Assembly (NCBI GenBank): GCA_903842345.1
Contig: CAIMLR010000047.1
Span: 1 to 64,000 of the forward strand
Source: an uncultured Myxococcales bacterium
GTDB taxonomy: Bacteria; Myxococcota_A; UBA9042
DNA: 64,000 nt
Direction: 5' to 3'
In this document: positions 7,819 to 16,969 of the stretch, in pieces
How the letters are laid out: each line of letters opens with the position of its first letter
Position numbering within the stretch: position 1 is the first letter of the stretch
Position numbers and translations under genes: made by a program
The notes under the pieces: model-generated
Told to the model about the DNA's origin: nothing
The model's input: only the letters and a program-made list of their open reading frames with translations
Database searches by the model: none

Positions 7819-10800
7819 ATGCGGAATTGGCTGGTGTGTCTGGGTGTCCTGACGATTGTCAGCTTGGTTGGCTGCGGCGACAACGCGAGCGTCACGCCGG
7901 TTGCGGAAGCGGACGGGATCGAGGGCGGCACGGACGCTGTGCTCGGTGAGGACGCTGCCGCGGACGCCCTGGACGCCACGTCGACGGTCGACGCCGCCGA
8001 TGCCACGGTCGCGGATGCCGCGGACGCAATCAGCCCAACCGATGTTGGAGCAGACGCCACCGCAGCGACGGACGCGACGGTCGAGGACATCGCAGCGGGC
8101 TCCGATGCGCTGCTTGGCGACGGTGCTGCAGGAACGGATGCAGCAGCCGGTTCTGACGCGGACGCCGCGGATAGTGGCGCGGACACTGCGCAGTGCGCGG
8201 GCGCCGCGGGCTGCGATGACAACAACCCGTGCACGACGGACACCTGCGATGCGGGCGCCTGCAACCACGCGGCGATCGCCAACTGCGTCCTGCCGCCGTC
8301 CGCATGCGACGCCAGCCATCCATGCGCCAGCGGCAAGTGCGACCCGGTCTCTCACGCCTGCGTCGCGTGCCTCGCTTCCGCCGACTGCGGCGCTGGCTTC
8401 CTCTGCCAGGCAAACGCGTGCGTCGCCGCGCCGGGCTGCAAGTCCGACGTCGATTGCAAGGCCACCAAGCAGGTGTGCAGCGTCAGCGACGGCGTCTGCG
8501 TCGACTGCAACGCCACGAGCGATTGCGGCACCAACCAGATCTGCAGCGCGCACCTCTGCATCGCCGCGCCGCCGTGCAAGAGCAGCAAGGACTGCATCGC
8601 CGTGTGCGACACCGCCACCGGCACGTGCGTGGATTGCCTTTCCGACACGGACTGCAAGTTGGCGCAGTTCTGCAACCTCAGTACGCACGTGTGCGCCGCG
8701 GACGTCTGCACCGGTCCGGGCTGCGCGGGCAACACCACGTTCGCGTGCCTGCCCAACGGCAGCGGCTTTGGCCCGGCCATCGCGTGCGCAGACGGCAACG
8801 CGTGCACCGACGACTCCTGCAAGTTGCTCAGCGGTTGCATCCACGCCAACAACGCGGCGGCGTGCTCCGACGGCAGCGCATGCACCACCGCGGACGCGTG
8901 CAGCGCGGGCACGTGCGTGGGACTCACGCTGGACTGCAACGACAAGAACGTCTGCACTGCCGACACCTGCGATCCGGCGACGGGCTGCACGCACACCAAC
9001 ATCACCTCAACGTGTGACGATGGCCTCGCGTGCACCGGCAATGATGGCTGCGTCGCCGGCACGTGCGCGGGCACGCCGGTCTCCTGCGACGACGGCAAGC
9101 AATGCACCGCGGACGTCTGCATCGAAGGCTCCGGCTGCGCGCACACGGACTTGAGCGGCACGCCCTGCACGGACGGCAACGCCTGCACGGCCGACGACTT
9201 GTGCAGCGCGGGCATTTGCATCGGCGGCGCGGCGCCCAGCTGCGACGACAAGAACCCGTGCACGATCGACTCGTGTGCGATCACCTCGGGCTGCGTCCAT
9301 GTGGACGCCATTGGCACGCCGTGTGACGACGCCAGCCTCTGCACCGTCAGCGACGCATGCAGCGCCGGCACATGCACCGGCACCGCGATCGTGTGCGATG
9401 ACCTCAATCCCTGCACCGACAACACGTGCGCGCCCGCCGACGGCTGCCTGTTCACCCAGAACACCGCGCCGTGCAGCGACAAGGACGCCTGCACCGGTCC
9501 GGACGTCTGCGCCGCGGGCAAATGCGTCTCCGGCGCAACCGTTGTGTGCAACGACAACAACGTCTGCACCACCGACGCGTGCGATCCGGCCAAGGGTTGC
9601 GTCTACACCGGCACGACGGGCGGCGCGTGCGACGACGGCAACTTCTGCACGGTCAGCGATGTCTGCACGGCCGGCGTCTGCGGCGGCGCGCCCAACACGT
9701 GTGACGACGGCAACGCCTGCACCCTGGACAGCTGCGGCAGCAACGCGTGCGCCCACAGCAACACGGTCGACGGCACAAGCTGCGGCACCTTTGACGGCTG
9801 CACGGGCGACTTCTGCACCGCGGGCACGTGCCTCAAAGCGTCCGACCGGTTGTGGGAGAAAGCGATCGACGGGCCGAGCAGCACGGACACCTTTGCCGGC
9901 GCGGCGCGCACGAGCGACGGCGGCTTCATCCTCGCGGGCGAGACCGGCGTCGCGGGCAACAGTCAAAACGGCTGGCTGGTCAAGCTCGACGGCGGCGGCA
10001 CGCAGAAGTGGGCGAAGAGCTATGGCGGCGCCTCGGAAGACCGCTTGCGCGGCGTGGTCGCCAACGCAGACGGCAGCATCACCGGCGTCGGCGCGCACGG
10101 CGGCAACGGCGGCGATGGCTGGCTCCTGCAGGTCGACAGCGCGGGCACCAGCACGATCGACGCGGTCTTTGGCTCCGGCAACAGCGACCAATTCCGCGGC
10201 ATCGCGGCGGCGCCGGGCGGCGGCTGGATCGTCGTGGGCAACAAGTCGGTTGCGCAGTTCCCCAATTTCTACACCGACGACGGCTGGCTGATGCGCTTCG
10301 CGGCGGACGGCGGCACGACGTGGGAGAAGACCTACGGCAGCGGCCAGGCGGGGGACGTGCTCTACGCGGTCGTTGCGCTCGCTGACGGATCGTTTGTCGC
10401 CGCCGGCTCACGCGGCTTGAACGCCGGCTTTGGCGCGGGCTGGCTCCTGAAAGTCGACGCCAACGGCGCGCAGGTCTGGAGTCGCACGTACAACCAGAAT
10501 TTTGGCGTGGACTTCCGCGGCCTCGCTGTCGACGGCGCGGGCTTTGCCATCGTTGGCTCAACAACCGGAAATAACGGCGCGGACGCGTTGCTGCAGTTCG
10601 CCGGCGCGGACGGCAACGGGACCGACCAGCGCACGTACAACAAGTCCCCCCAGGACGCGCTCTTTGGCATCTCACCCATCCCGACGGGCGGTTTCCTCCT
10701 TGCAGGCCAGCAGTCGGGCGGCAACGGCACCGGCTGGTTCATGCGCGCAGACAGCTTTGGCAACGAGCAGTGGAGCAGGACGTGGGGCGGCAACAACAAC

Positions 10801-11097
10801 GACGCCGCGCTCGCCATTGAGGTCGAAGCCGATTTCACCGCCATCGTCGCGGGCGTTTACAGCACGGGCAACAACGCCGGCGATGGCTTTGTCCGGCACA
10901 TCGACCTGTTTGGCAACGCCGGCTGCGCCGCGTCCGGGACGTGCATCAGCAAGCAGCCCAATGACTGCGACGACAAGAACCCGTGCACGTTGGACCTCTG
11001 CGGCGCGGGCGTGTGCTCGCACAGCAACCTCGCCAACGGCACGATTTGCGCTGCCGCTGGCGACCAATGCGACAACGGCGTTTGCGTCCCGAACTGA
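7819..11097 (+). CDS. Giant Cys-rich surface lipoprotein: Asp/Ala stalk, CTDC-like repeats, propeller repeats
   Basis: 1092 residues from the ATG at 7819, with GGGGGA just upstream. The lipobox is LVGC (Cys19). Residues about 28-125 are a low-complexity Asp/Ala/Thr stalk. Residues about 125-670 hold roughly 20 short cysteine repeats; the later ones alternate between type A (CDDxNxCTxDxC, then GCxH) and type B (CxDGxxCTxxDxC, then AGxC), resembling Dictyostelium CTDC repeats. Residues about 675-1030 contain six or seven propeller-like repeats of 50-60 residues with GGF/GGW and GWLVKLD/GWLLKVD motifs (delta-60-like). One or two Cys repeats close the protein. Expected location is the envelope surface; the binding target is unknown. 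It converges on the radical SAM-SPASM gene with a 10-bp gap. Confidence 0.88.
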   Translation: MRNWLVCLGVLTIVSLVGCGDNASVTPVAEADGIEGGTDAVLGEDAAADALDATSTVDAADATVADAADAISPTDVGADATAATDATVEDIAAGSDALLGDGAAGTDAAAGSDADAADSGADTAQCAGAAGCDDNNPCTTDTCDAGACNHAAIANCVLPPSACDASHPCASGKCDPVSHACVACLASADCGAGFLCQANACVAAPGCKSDVDCKATKQVCSVSDGVCVDCNATSDCGTNQICSAHLCIAAPPCKSSKDCIAVCDTATGTCVDCLSDTDCKLAQFCNLSTHVCAADVCTGPGCAGNTTFACLPNGSGFGPAIACADGNACTDDSCKLLSGCIHANNAAACSDGSACTTADACSAGTCVGLTLDCNDKNVCTADTCDPATGCTHTNITSTCDDGLACTGNDGCVAGTCAGTPVSCDDGKQCTADVCIEGSGCAHTDLSGTPCTDGNACTADDLCSAGICIGGAAPSCDDKNPCTIDSCAITSGCVHVDAIGTPCDDASLCTVSDACSAGTCTGTAIVCDDLNPCTDNTCAPADGCLFTQNTAPCSDKDACTGPDVCAAGKCVSGATVVCNDNNVCTTDACDPAKGCVYTGTTGGACDDGNFCTVSDVCTAGVCGGAPNTCDDGNACTLDSCGSNACAHSNTVDGTSCGTFDGCTGDFCTAGTCLKASDRLWEKAIDGPSSTDTFAGAARTSDGGFILAGETGVAGNSQNGWLVKLDGGGTQKWAKSYGGASEDRLRGVVANADGSITGVGAHGGNGGDGWLLQVDSAGTSTIDAVFGSGNSDQFRGIAAAPGGGWIVVGNKSVAQFPNFYTDDGWLMRFAADGGTTWEKTYGSGQAGDVLYAVVALADGSFVAAGSRGLNAGFGAGWLLKVDANGAQVWSRTYNQNFGVDFRGLAVDGAGFAIVGSTTGNNGADALLQFAGADGNGTDQRTYNKSPQDALFGISPIPTGGFLLAGQQSGGNGTGWFMRADSFGNEQWSRTWGGNNNDAALAIEVEADFTAIVAGVYSTGNNAGDGFVRHIDLFGNAGCAASGTCISKQPNDCDDKNPCTLDLCGAGVCSHSNLANGTICAAAGDQCDNGVCVPN

Positions 11098-11107
11098 GCG
11101 ATTCGCC

Positions 11108-12223
11108 TCAGATTTCCCCGCGGATCGCCGCGACCGCCCGCCGCACCTGGGCAACGCGCCAGCCGACATCCTGACTCGCGCGGAAGACGTGGTTCTGCAG
11201 CGGCGTGAGGATCTGCCCGGTTTCGTTGGCAAAGCAGCGGGTGTCTTCGCCAAACAGGTTGCCTGCCGCGAGCGCGTGGACGCGGCAGCCGCCGCAGTTG
11301 TGGCGCAACTGGCAACGGCCGCATTGGCCGTCGAGCTGGCGGTTGCGCAGGCGGGTCATCACCTCGCCAAACCACATCGCGGGCAAGTCGTCGACGTGGC
11401 CGACCCGATAGCCGAGGGGCCGACACGGATAGACGTCGCCGTCGACGTCGATGCAGAAATGGTTGCGGCCGGCGACGCAGCCTGCCTGCGCGTGCGCGTA
11501 CACCGGCGAGACCGAGCAGTGCACGGGATCCTCGATCCCGACCGTCGACGCGCCCTGCCAGGCAATCGCCCACTCGGCCAACTGCCGCCGTTGCGTCGGC
11601 GTGATGACCTGCAGTTCCGTGCCGCCGCCCACCGCGAAGACTTCGCGGATGTGGAAATGCAGCTGCATCGCGTCCAGCCCGGCGACGAAATCAAAGAGCG
11701 ACGGGAAGTTCTGCGCGGTCACGGTGATGCTGACCGTCAGGCGAAAGCCCAGCTCCGCCAGCATGTGAAGCGTCTGCATCGCCTTGGCGTACGACCCGGC
11801 GCCGCGCACGTCGTCATTCAGGGGCTCCGGACCTTCCAGGCTGATCTGCACGAACCGCAGCCCCGCGTCCCAGAGTTGCCGCGCCAGCTGCCGCGAAAAG
11901 CGCGTGCCATTGCTGAACAGCAGCGCGTCGCCTTCATGTGTCTGGAGGACGTGCTCCACGATGGCGACAAGGTCGCGGCGCAGCGTGGGCTCGCCGCCGG
12001 AGAGATGAATATCCGGCGTCACGCCGAGCTGATGGCCAAGCGCGTAGACGTTGTCGATGCGCCGCTTCACCTCATCGGTCGACGGCATGGCCAGCGAGGG
12101 ATGATCGATGTCGTAGCAGTGCGCGCACGCCAGATTGCAGGCGTGGAGCAAGTGCATCTGCACGGAGAAGTACTCAGGAATGATGGCTTTGGCGAGGCGG
12201 GCGTCAAGGGACGTGGGGCGCAT
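11108..12223 (-). CDS. Radical SAM protein with SPASM-type C-terminus
   Basis: 371 residues. The radical SAM cluster CNLACAHC is at residues 29-36 (Cx3Cx2C), the SAM-binding GGEP motif follows (HLSGGEPTLRRD), and the C-terminal part (about residues 235-340) carries many Cys residues (GCVAG, FCIDVDGDVYPCRP, CGRCQLRHNCGGC, TRCF) like SPASM/twitch auxiliary clusters. Such enzymes mature peptides (PqqE, AnSME and RiPP maturases) or act as heme-pathway relatives. No short precursor peptide, RRE-like gene or B12 domain is visible nearby. It converges with the giant Cys-rich lipoprotein, so the two are not an operon. The substrate is unknown. Confidence 0.9.
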   Translation of the reverse strand: MRPTSLDARLAKAIIPEYFSVQMHLLHACNLACAHCYDIDHPSLAMPSTDEVKRRIDNVYALGHQLGVTPDIHLSGGEPTLRRDLVAIVEHVLQTHEGDALLFSNGTRFSRQLARQLWDAGLRFVQISLEGPEPLNDDVRGAGSYAKAMQTLHMLAELGFRLTVSITVTAQNFPSLFDFVAGLDAMQLHFHIREVFAVGGGTELQVITPTQRRQLAEWAIAWQGASTVGIEDPVHCSVSPVYAHAQAGCVAGRNHFCIDVDGDVYPCRPLGYRVGHVDDLPAMWFGEVMTRLRNRQLDGQCGRCQLRHNCGGCRVHALAAGNLFGEDTRCFANETGQILTPLQNHVFRASQDVGWRVAQVRRAVAAIRGEI

Positions 12224-12309
12224 GTCAGGATCCGGCGCACAGGTCGCGCCTCAAGAGGCTAACGCACCTGCGCACCGGAAACTGTCAGCAAACTGTCACG
12301 CGCAACGGG

Positions 12310-13869
12310 TCAATACCAATCGCGCACGATGGGATCGCGCCGCGGGGCCGCTTCACCGCGCTGCGTCTCAGCCGGCAGGCGGGTCTCCTGCGGACGCTGG
12401 CGCGGCTGGCTGTCTGGACCGCGCGGCTGTTCCGGCGGACGCGGCGGCTGCTGCTGCTGCTGCTGTTGCGGCTGCTGCTGCGGGCGATTCGGCCGCGGAC
12501 CGTCGTTGCCGCGCGGCGCATCGTGCTGCCGCGGGGCGTCCTGGCGCGGACCGTCATGCCGCGGGCCGTCATGCCGCGGGCCGTCGTTGTAGCGACCGCG
12601 CGACTCCTGCCGCGGACCCGGGCCATTGGCCGGGCGCTGCTGGTGCTGCGGATGCTGGCGCTGCTGCACATGGTGCACCGCGGGCGCGCTCGGGCCACGC
12701 GCGGAGGGCGCACCCGGAACAAACGTCTGCGGCGGCTGGTGCATGGAGCGGAACGGGTGGTCGGTAACCACTGGAATCGCCTTGCGGATCAGCTTCTCGA
12801 TGTCGCGCAGGAACGGCCGCTCTTCCATCTCGCAGAACGCAATGGCGATGCCATCCGCGCTCGCCCGCGCCGTGCGACCGATGCGGTGCACGTAGCTGTC
12901 GGAGATGTTGGGCAGGTCGTAGTTGATGACGTGGGTGATGCCGTCCACGTCGATGCCGCGCGCCGCGATGTCCGTCGCGACGAGCACGCGCACATGGCCG
13001 TTCTTGAAGTCGTCGAGCGCGCGCGTGCGGGCGCTTTGCGACTTGTTGCCGTGAATCGCCGCGGACGGGACGCGCGAGCGCTCCAGACCTTGAACAACTT
13101 TGTTGGCGCCGTGCTTGGTGCGCGAGAACACGATGACGCGGGAAAGCGCCGGATCTTCCAGCAGTTTTTCCAGCAGCAAGCGCTTGTCGCCGCGTTCCAC
13201 AAAGTACACCGACTGGTCGATGCGCTCCACGGTCGTCGCCGGCGGCGTAACGGAAATGCTCACGGGATTCTTGAGCATCGAGCGCGACAGCTGCTGCACT
13301 TCCGGCGACAGCGTCGCGGAGAAGAACAGGGTCTGGCGCTCGGTCGGCAGGACCGCGAGGATCTTCTGCACGTCGCGGATGAAGCCCATGTCGAGCATGC
13401 GATCCGCTTCATCGAGCACCAGGTAGCGCACCGTGGACAGGTTGATGAGCCGCTGCTGCATCAGGTCCAGCAGGCGCCCGGGGGTCGCAACGAGAATTTC
13501 CACGCCGCGGCGGATCGCCCGCACCTGCGGTTCCTGGCCAACGCCGCCGAAGATGACGGTATTGGTCAGGCGGGTGTACTTGCCGTATTCCGTGAAGGAC
13601 GCGCCAATTTGCGCGGCGAGTTCACGCGTCGGCGCCAACACAAGGACAGAAATGCCCGGTGCGCGCTTGGGATCCTGGTGCAGACGCTGCAAGAGCGGAA
13701 GGGCAAACGCGGCCGTTTTGCCCGTGCCGGTCTGGGCACAACCAAGGATATCGCTGCCGGCAAGGGCCGGCGGAATGGCTTGGACTTGGATAGGGGTCGG
13801 AGTCTCGTAACCCGCTTCAGCAACCGCGCGCTGGATGGGCTCAATCAGGTCAAAATCACGAAAAAACAT
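12310..13869 (-). CDS. rhlE: DEAD-box RNA helicase, RhlE type, with low-complexity tail
   Basis: 519 residues from the ATG at 13869. All helicase motifs are present: Q motif (TPTPIQVQ), I (AQTGTGKT), Ia (PTRELA), Ib (TPGR), II (DEAD), III (SAT), and VI (HRIGRTAR). The core ends near residue 375. The remaining 145 residues are disordered, with DGPRH repeats near residues 425-445, a glutamine tract around residue 470 encoded by CAG/CTG triplets, and Pro/Arg/Gln-rich sequence. RhlE helicases remodel RNA in ribosome assembly and the degradosome and are often cold-related. The tail is much longer than in compact RhlE and may mediate RNA binding or condensation (inference). The gene stands alone. 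Confidence 0.93.
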   Translation of the reverse strand: MFFRDFDLIEPIQRAVAEAGYETPTPIQVQAIPPALAGSDILGCAQTGTGKTAAFALPLLQRLHQDPKRAPGISVLVLAPTRELAAQIGASFTEYGKYTRLTNTVIFGGVGQEPQVRAIRRGVEILVATPGRLLDLMQQRLINLSTVRYLVLDEADRMLDMGFIRDVQKILAVLPTERQTLFFSATLSPEVQQLSRSMLKNPVSISVTPPATTVERIDQSVYFVERGDKRLLLEKLLEDPALSRVIVFSRTKHGANKVVQGLERSRVPSAAIHGNKSQSARTRALDDFKNGHVRVLVATDIAARGIDVDGITHVINYDLPNISDSYVHRIGRTARASADGIAIAFCEMEERPFLRDIEKLIRKAIPVVTDHPFRSMHQPPQTFVPGAPSARGPSAPAVHHVQQRQHPQHQQRPANGPGPRQESRGRYNDGPRHDGPRHDGPRQDAPRQHDAPRGNDGPRPNRPQQQPQQQQQQQPPRPPEQPRGPDSQPRQRPQETRLPAETQRGEAAPRRDPIVRDWY

Positions 13870-14001
13870 CAATACTCATGCGTGGCTCGCAGCCACCTAA
13901 TTGCCCGAACGAATCTGCAAGGGCGCAGACAGGATAGGAGGCGCGACGGTCGCGGTCAAGGAAAATCGCCACTTGCACACGCGAACGTCACCCGCGGCGC
14001 G

Positions 14002-16374
14002 CTAGGGCGCGGTTGGCGTATTGGCGGCAACGGCGGAGGGACGGCACTCCTGACCGCGCAGGGACGGGCAGGGCGGCAGCAACGCCGTGGCCGGAATCGC
14101 CGTACCACTGAGCACCGGCAGCGCCATGCTCGACGGATAGGCCGCGGAGTGCGCTACGTCATACGTTGCGGGATGCGCGTAGGTCTGCAAGGTGAAACGC
14201 CAATCCGCGCGGCTGTCGCCTGGCGTGTCGATCGCGATGCGAATGCGGGTGCCCTTGCGGAACGCGTGGCCAAAACCGGCGATGGCGACGCGGACCTGCT
14301 GCCATTTGCCGATCTCCAGCGGCTTGATGTCGCCCTTGAGCAGCGTCGGCTCTGGCCAAAGCTCGGTCGATTGCGCCGTCAGCTGGCGAAAACTGGCGCG
14401 GAGCCAACCGCTCTGGATGTAGCGCTCCTGGCCGTCCGCGCGCACTTCCGTCAGGTTCACTTCAATGTCCGCGTCGGTCACGTCAGCGGCCAGGCTGCGA
14501 ATCCAGAAGTCGACGCTGCCCGTGCCCATCATCACCAAGTCGTCGTCCAGCGGCGCGGACGTGAAGACGACCTCGTCACCCGTCGGCGGAATCAGCCAGT
14601 TGTAGTCCGGCAGCGCGCTCCACAAACCGCCCTTGGGTCCCATGATGCCGCGGTCGCCCGCCGTCGGATCGAGCGCGAACGTCGAGGCGCCATCTGCGAC
14701 CGTCGGCGCCGTTGCACCCAGCGAGCCATCGGGCTGGAAAAACCAGCGCTGCGCCTTCGTCTCCTTGGGCGGCCATTGTGAAAACGCCAGGTCAAAGTTG
14801 TCGTGCGGCGCGCCCAACGGCGCGGTGGCGCCATTCTCAAAGAACGCGTGCACTTCCGGCTCCGCCTCCCACTTCGCCTTCGCGTCCTCATACGACGCGA
14901 CGCCGGTCCAGCGATCCGGCGGCAGCGCCACTTCCACGCCATAGATCTGCTTGGTCAGCTGCGGCGCCAGGACGCCCATCAAGCCGCCCGTGCTGGGCTT
15001 CTGGTGCGCGACGTAGATGTCCAGGAACGCCTTCCATTCGACAAGCACTTCGGGCGCGAAACCGTCGGCGTGCACGCCGTTGTAGACCGTGAACCGACGG
15101 CTCGGCGAGGCGGTGAACTTGTCCAGGAGCGTCACGAAAAACGGCCCCGTCTGCTCGTCCTGCCATGCGCCGGCGAGGAAGACCGGGACGTTGATTTGAT
15201 TGACCCATTTGGTTGGATCCAGCGGGTCGATGTTTGCGGGGTCGTAGTAATTCGGATCCTTGGCTTGATCGACGTTGTTGACGCGCTGATCGTGGAGTAG
15301 CTGATTCTCCTTGCAAATCATGTCGCCGCCGTCGACGCGCTCCTGTTCCCAACCCTGGCCGTACGGCGCGGCGCGCTTGTAGACCATGTTGATCCAATTG
15401 AGCGCGAAGCCGCTGTTCAAGATGCCGCCGGGTACGAGCGTGGTGACCGTATTGCCGATGACGCTGAGCGGTGTGATGGCGGCGAGGCTCGGCGGCTGGG
15501 TCTTGGCGACGAAGAGCTGCGTGATGCCGGGGTAGGAAAGGCCGGTCATGCCGACTTTGTGGAACGCGACCCACGGCTGCGCCGCGACGGTCTCGATGAT
15601 GTCGTAGCCGTCCAGCAATTGCAGGGTTTCAAAGTAGTCGTACGCGCCGCCGGAGCAGCCCGTGCCGCGGATGTTGACGCTGACGGTCGCGTACCCAAAG
15701 ACGGCGGCGATCATCGCGCTGGCGTCCGAGGGCGCGTTGCAAAGGACGGGGATCGCGTCGCACAGCGAGGCTTGGTCGCCACTGACGACGGCCTTGCCGG
15801 GGCGTCCCGGGTCGTAGCCGGAGTAGTTGACGATGGTCGGGTAGGGGCCGTCGCTCGCGGGTCCGGGCATCGTGGCGAAGTAAGCCAGTGTCGTGCCGTC
15901 GCGCGTTGTGATGTAGCCGTTCCCGGGGGCGATGACCTGCGAGGCGTAGAAGGATTGCGGCGGGAGGCTGGCGGCGACGTCCAGGACGGTCACGGGGCCG
16001 GAGTGGCGTGTCGCGGCGTTGACTGTGTAGACGCGATAGCCGGTGCCGGGGGCAACGTTGCGAAAGACGAAGCTGCCCAGATGGTCGGCCACGCCGGTCG
16101 CGACGGGCTTGCCTGCGGCGTCGCGCACTTCAAGTTGCAGGGTCGGATCGGCGTGCGTCACGAAGATCTGCAGGACGCTGCCCTGGACGGTGAAGGTTGC
16201 GTCACCGGGATCGCTGACGACGTCGCTGCCTGCGCCCGTGTCGTTGCTGGCTGTGTCCGCCGCGTCGCTGCCCGTCGCGCTGACGTCGTCGTCGGGGCTG
16301 GCGGTGGTGCTCGACGTGCTGCAGCTGGCAGCGAGGAGGCCGGTGGCCACCCAGAGGAGAGCGCGTGTCTTCAT
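14002..16374 (-). CDS. CocE/NonD-family hydrolase (X-Pro dipeptidyl-peptidase-like) lipoprotein
   Basis: 790 residues from the ATG at 16374. The lipobox is AASC (Cys18), followed by a short Ser/Asp/Ala stalk to about residue 65. The alpha/beta-hydrolase nucleophile motif is GLSYPG, then LAGAWQDEQT holds a likely catalytic Asp and NGVHADGF the likely His, matching the CocE / X-Pro dipeptidyl-peptidase S15 triad. A C-terminal jelly-roll (PepX_C-like) domain is suggested by VDFWIRSLAADVTDADIEVNLTE (read in short pieces: VDFWIRS, DADIEVNLTEV) and WRFTLQTYAHP near the end. Family members hydrolyse esters or N-terminal dipeptides with Pro. The substrate is unknown; the lipid anchor and stalk put it at the envelope. 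The divergent neighbour is a TPR protein. Confidence 0.85.
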   Translation of the reverse strand: MKTRALLWVATGLLAASCSTSSTTASPDDDVSATGSDAADTASNDTGAGSDVVSDPGDATFTVQGSVLQIFVTHADPTLQLEVRDAAGKPVATGVADHLGSFVFRNVAPGTGYRVYTVNAATRHSGPVTVLDVAASLPPQSFYASQVIAPGNGYITTRDGTTLAYFATMPGPASDGPYPTIVNYSGYDPGRPGKAVVSGDQASLCDAIPVLCNAPSDASAMIAAVFGYATVSVNIRGTGCSGGAYDYFETLQLLDGYDIIETVAAQPWVAFHKVGMTGLSYPGITQLFVAKTQPPSLAAITPLSVIGNTVTTLVPGGILNSGFALNWINMVYKRAAPYGQGWEQERVDGGDMICKENQLLHDQRVNNVDQAKDPNYYDPANIDPLDPTKWVNQINVPVFLAGAWQDEQTGPFFVTLLDKFTASPSRRFTVYNGVHADGFAPEVLVEWKAFLDIYVAHQKPSTGGLMGVLAPQLTKQIYGVEVALPPDRWTGVASYEDAKAKWEAEPEVHAFFENGATAPLGAPHDNFDLAFSQWPPKETKAQRWFFQPDGSLGATAPTVADGASTFALDPTAGDRGIMGPKGGLWSALPDYNWLIPPTGDEVVFTSAPLDDDLVMMGTGSVDFWIRSLAADVTDADIEVNLTEVRADGQERYIQSGWLRASFRQLTAQSTELWPEPTLLKGDIKPLEIGKWQQVRVAIAGFGHAFRKGTRIRIAIDTPGDSRADWRFTLQTYAHPATYDVAHSAAYPSSMALPVLSGTAIPATALLPPCPSLRGQECRPSAVAANTPTAP

Positions 16375-16969
16375 GGCATGGATCCTGTTGGATGACGCGG
16401 TTGAACTTACCACGCCATCCGGCAGGCTAGTGACTGACGTCGCAAAGGGCAACGATGCACTGTCATTTCTTGGTCATGGCGCGGCAATCCAGGGGTCCCC
16501 AGCGGACTTGGGCGGTTGGGATGGTCGGCTTCTGGGACTTTCGCGGCGATTCGGGCGGGGGGTGGGCTTTCGCGGCGGGGCCCACCCGTCTTTTGCGCCC
16601 ACCCCGCCGAACGCGCCGGACCGACGTCCGGGCACGACTCATCTATGCGATCCCACGACGGTTTTACGCGTCGTGTCGCCCATCCTTCGGCGGCTCGCGG
16701 AGGTCCTTTGGGCCCCGCAGCCACGCCGGCTTGGTAGATGAAGGCAGGGCCTTGCGATCGGTTCGGCCAGCTGCCAGCGCGCCTCGGTCGACGCGCCAAT
16801 CAAGTGTTCGGCGATTCCAGGATTTTGCCGCGGAACTTTCTGCTCCGCAGTGACAAATTTCCGCCGTCGCCGGGCCAGCGACCTACCCTTGACGCGCGCT
16901 TGGCTGCGGGCGGACGATACGCTGACCTCGCCACGTCCGATGCGGTGCCCGCAGGCCAGAGGAGCGCTC
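16375..16969. other. Intergenic region between divergent genes
   Basis: About 595 bp with no convincing gene. It must hold the promoters of the CocE lipoprotein (minus) and the TPR protein (plus), but no clear -35/-10 pair stands out. One inverted repeat was seen: GGGTGGGC at 16560-16567 and its complement GCCCACCC at 16580-16587 with a 12-base loop, followed by GTCTTTT. No RNA gene was recognised. Confidence 0.5.

Noticed and set aside
11108-12223. RiPP biosynthetic cluster around the radical SAM-SPASM gene
   Set aside because: No precursor peptide, RRE domain, peptidase or export gene nearby; kept only as a low-interest observation.
16560-16587. 8-bp inverted repeat with 12-base loop, possible terminator
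   Set aside because: Weak stem, no upstream plus-strand gene to terminate, and GC-rich background makes it likely by chance.
16407-16853. Short open frames on both strands in the CocE/TPR intergenic gap
   Set aside because: Pro/Arg-rich translations without a motif, start context or neighbour logic; counted as non-coding.
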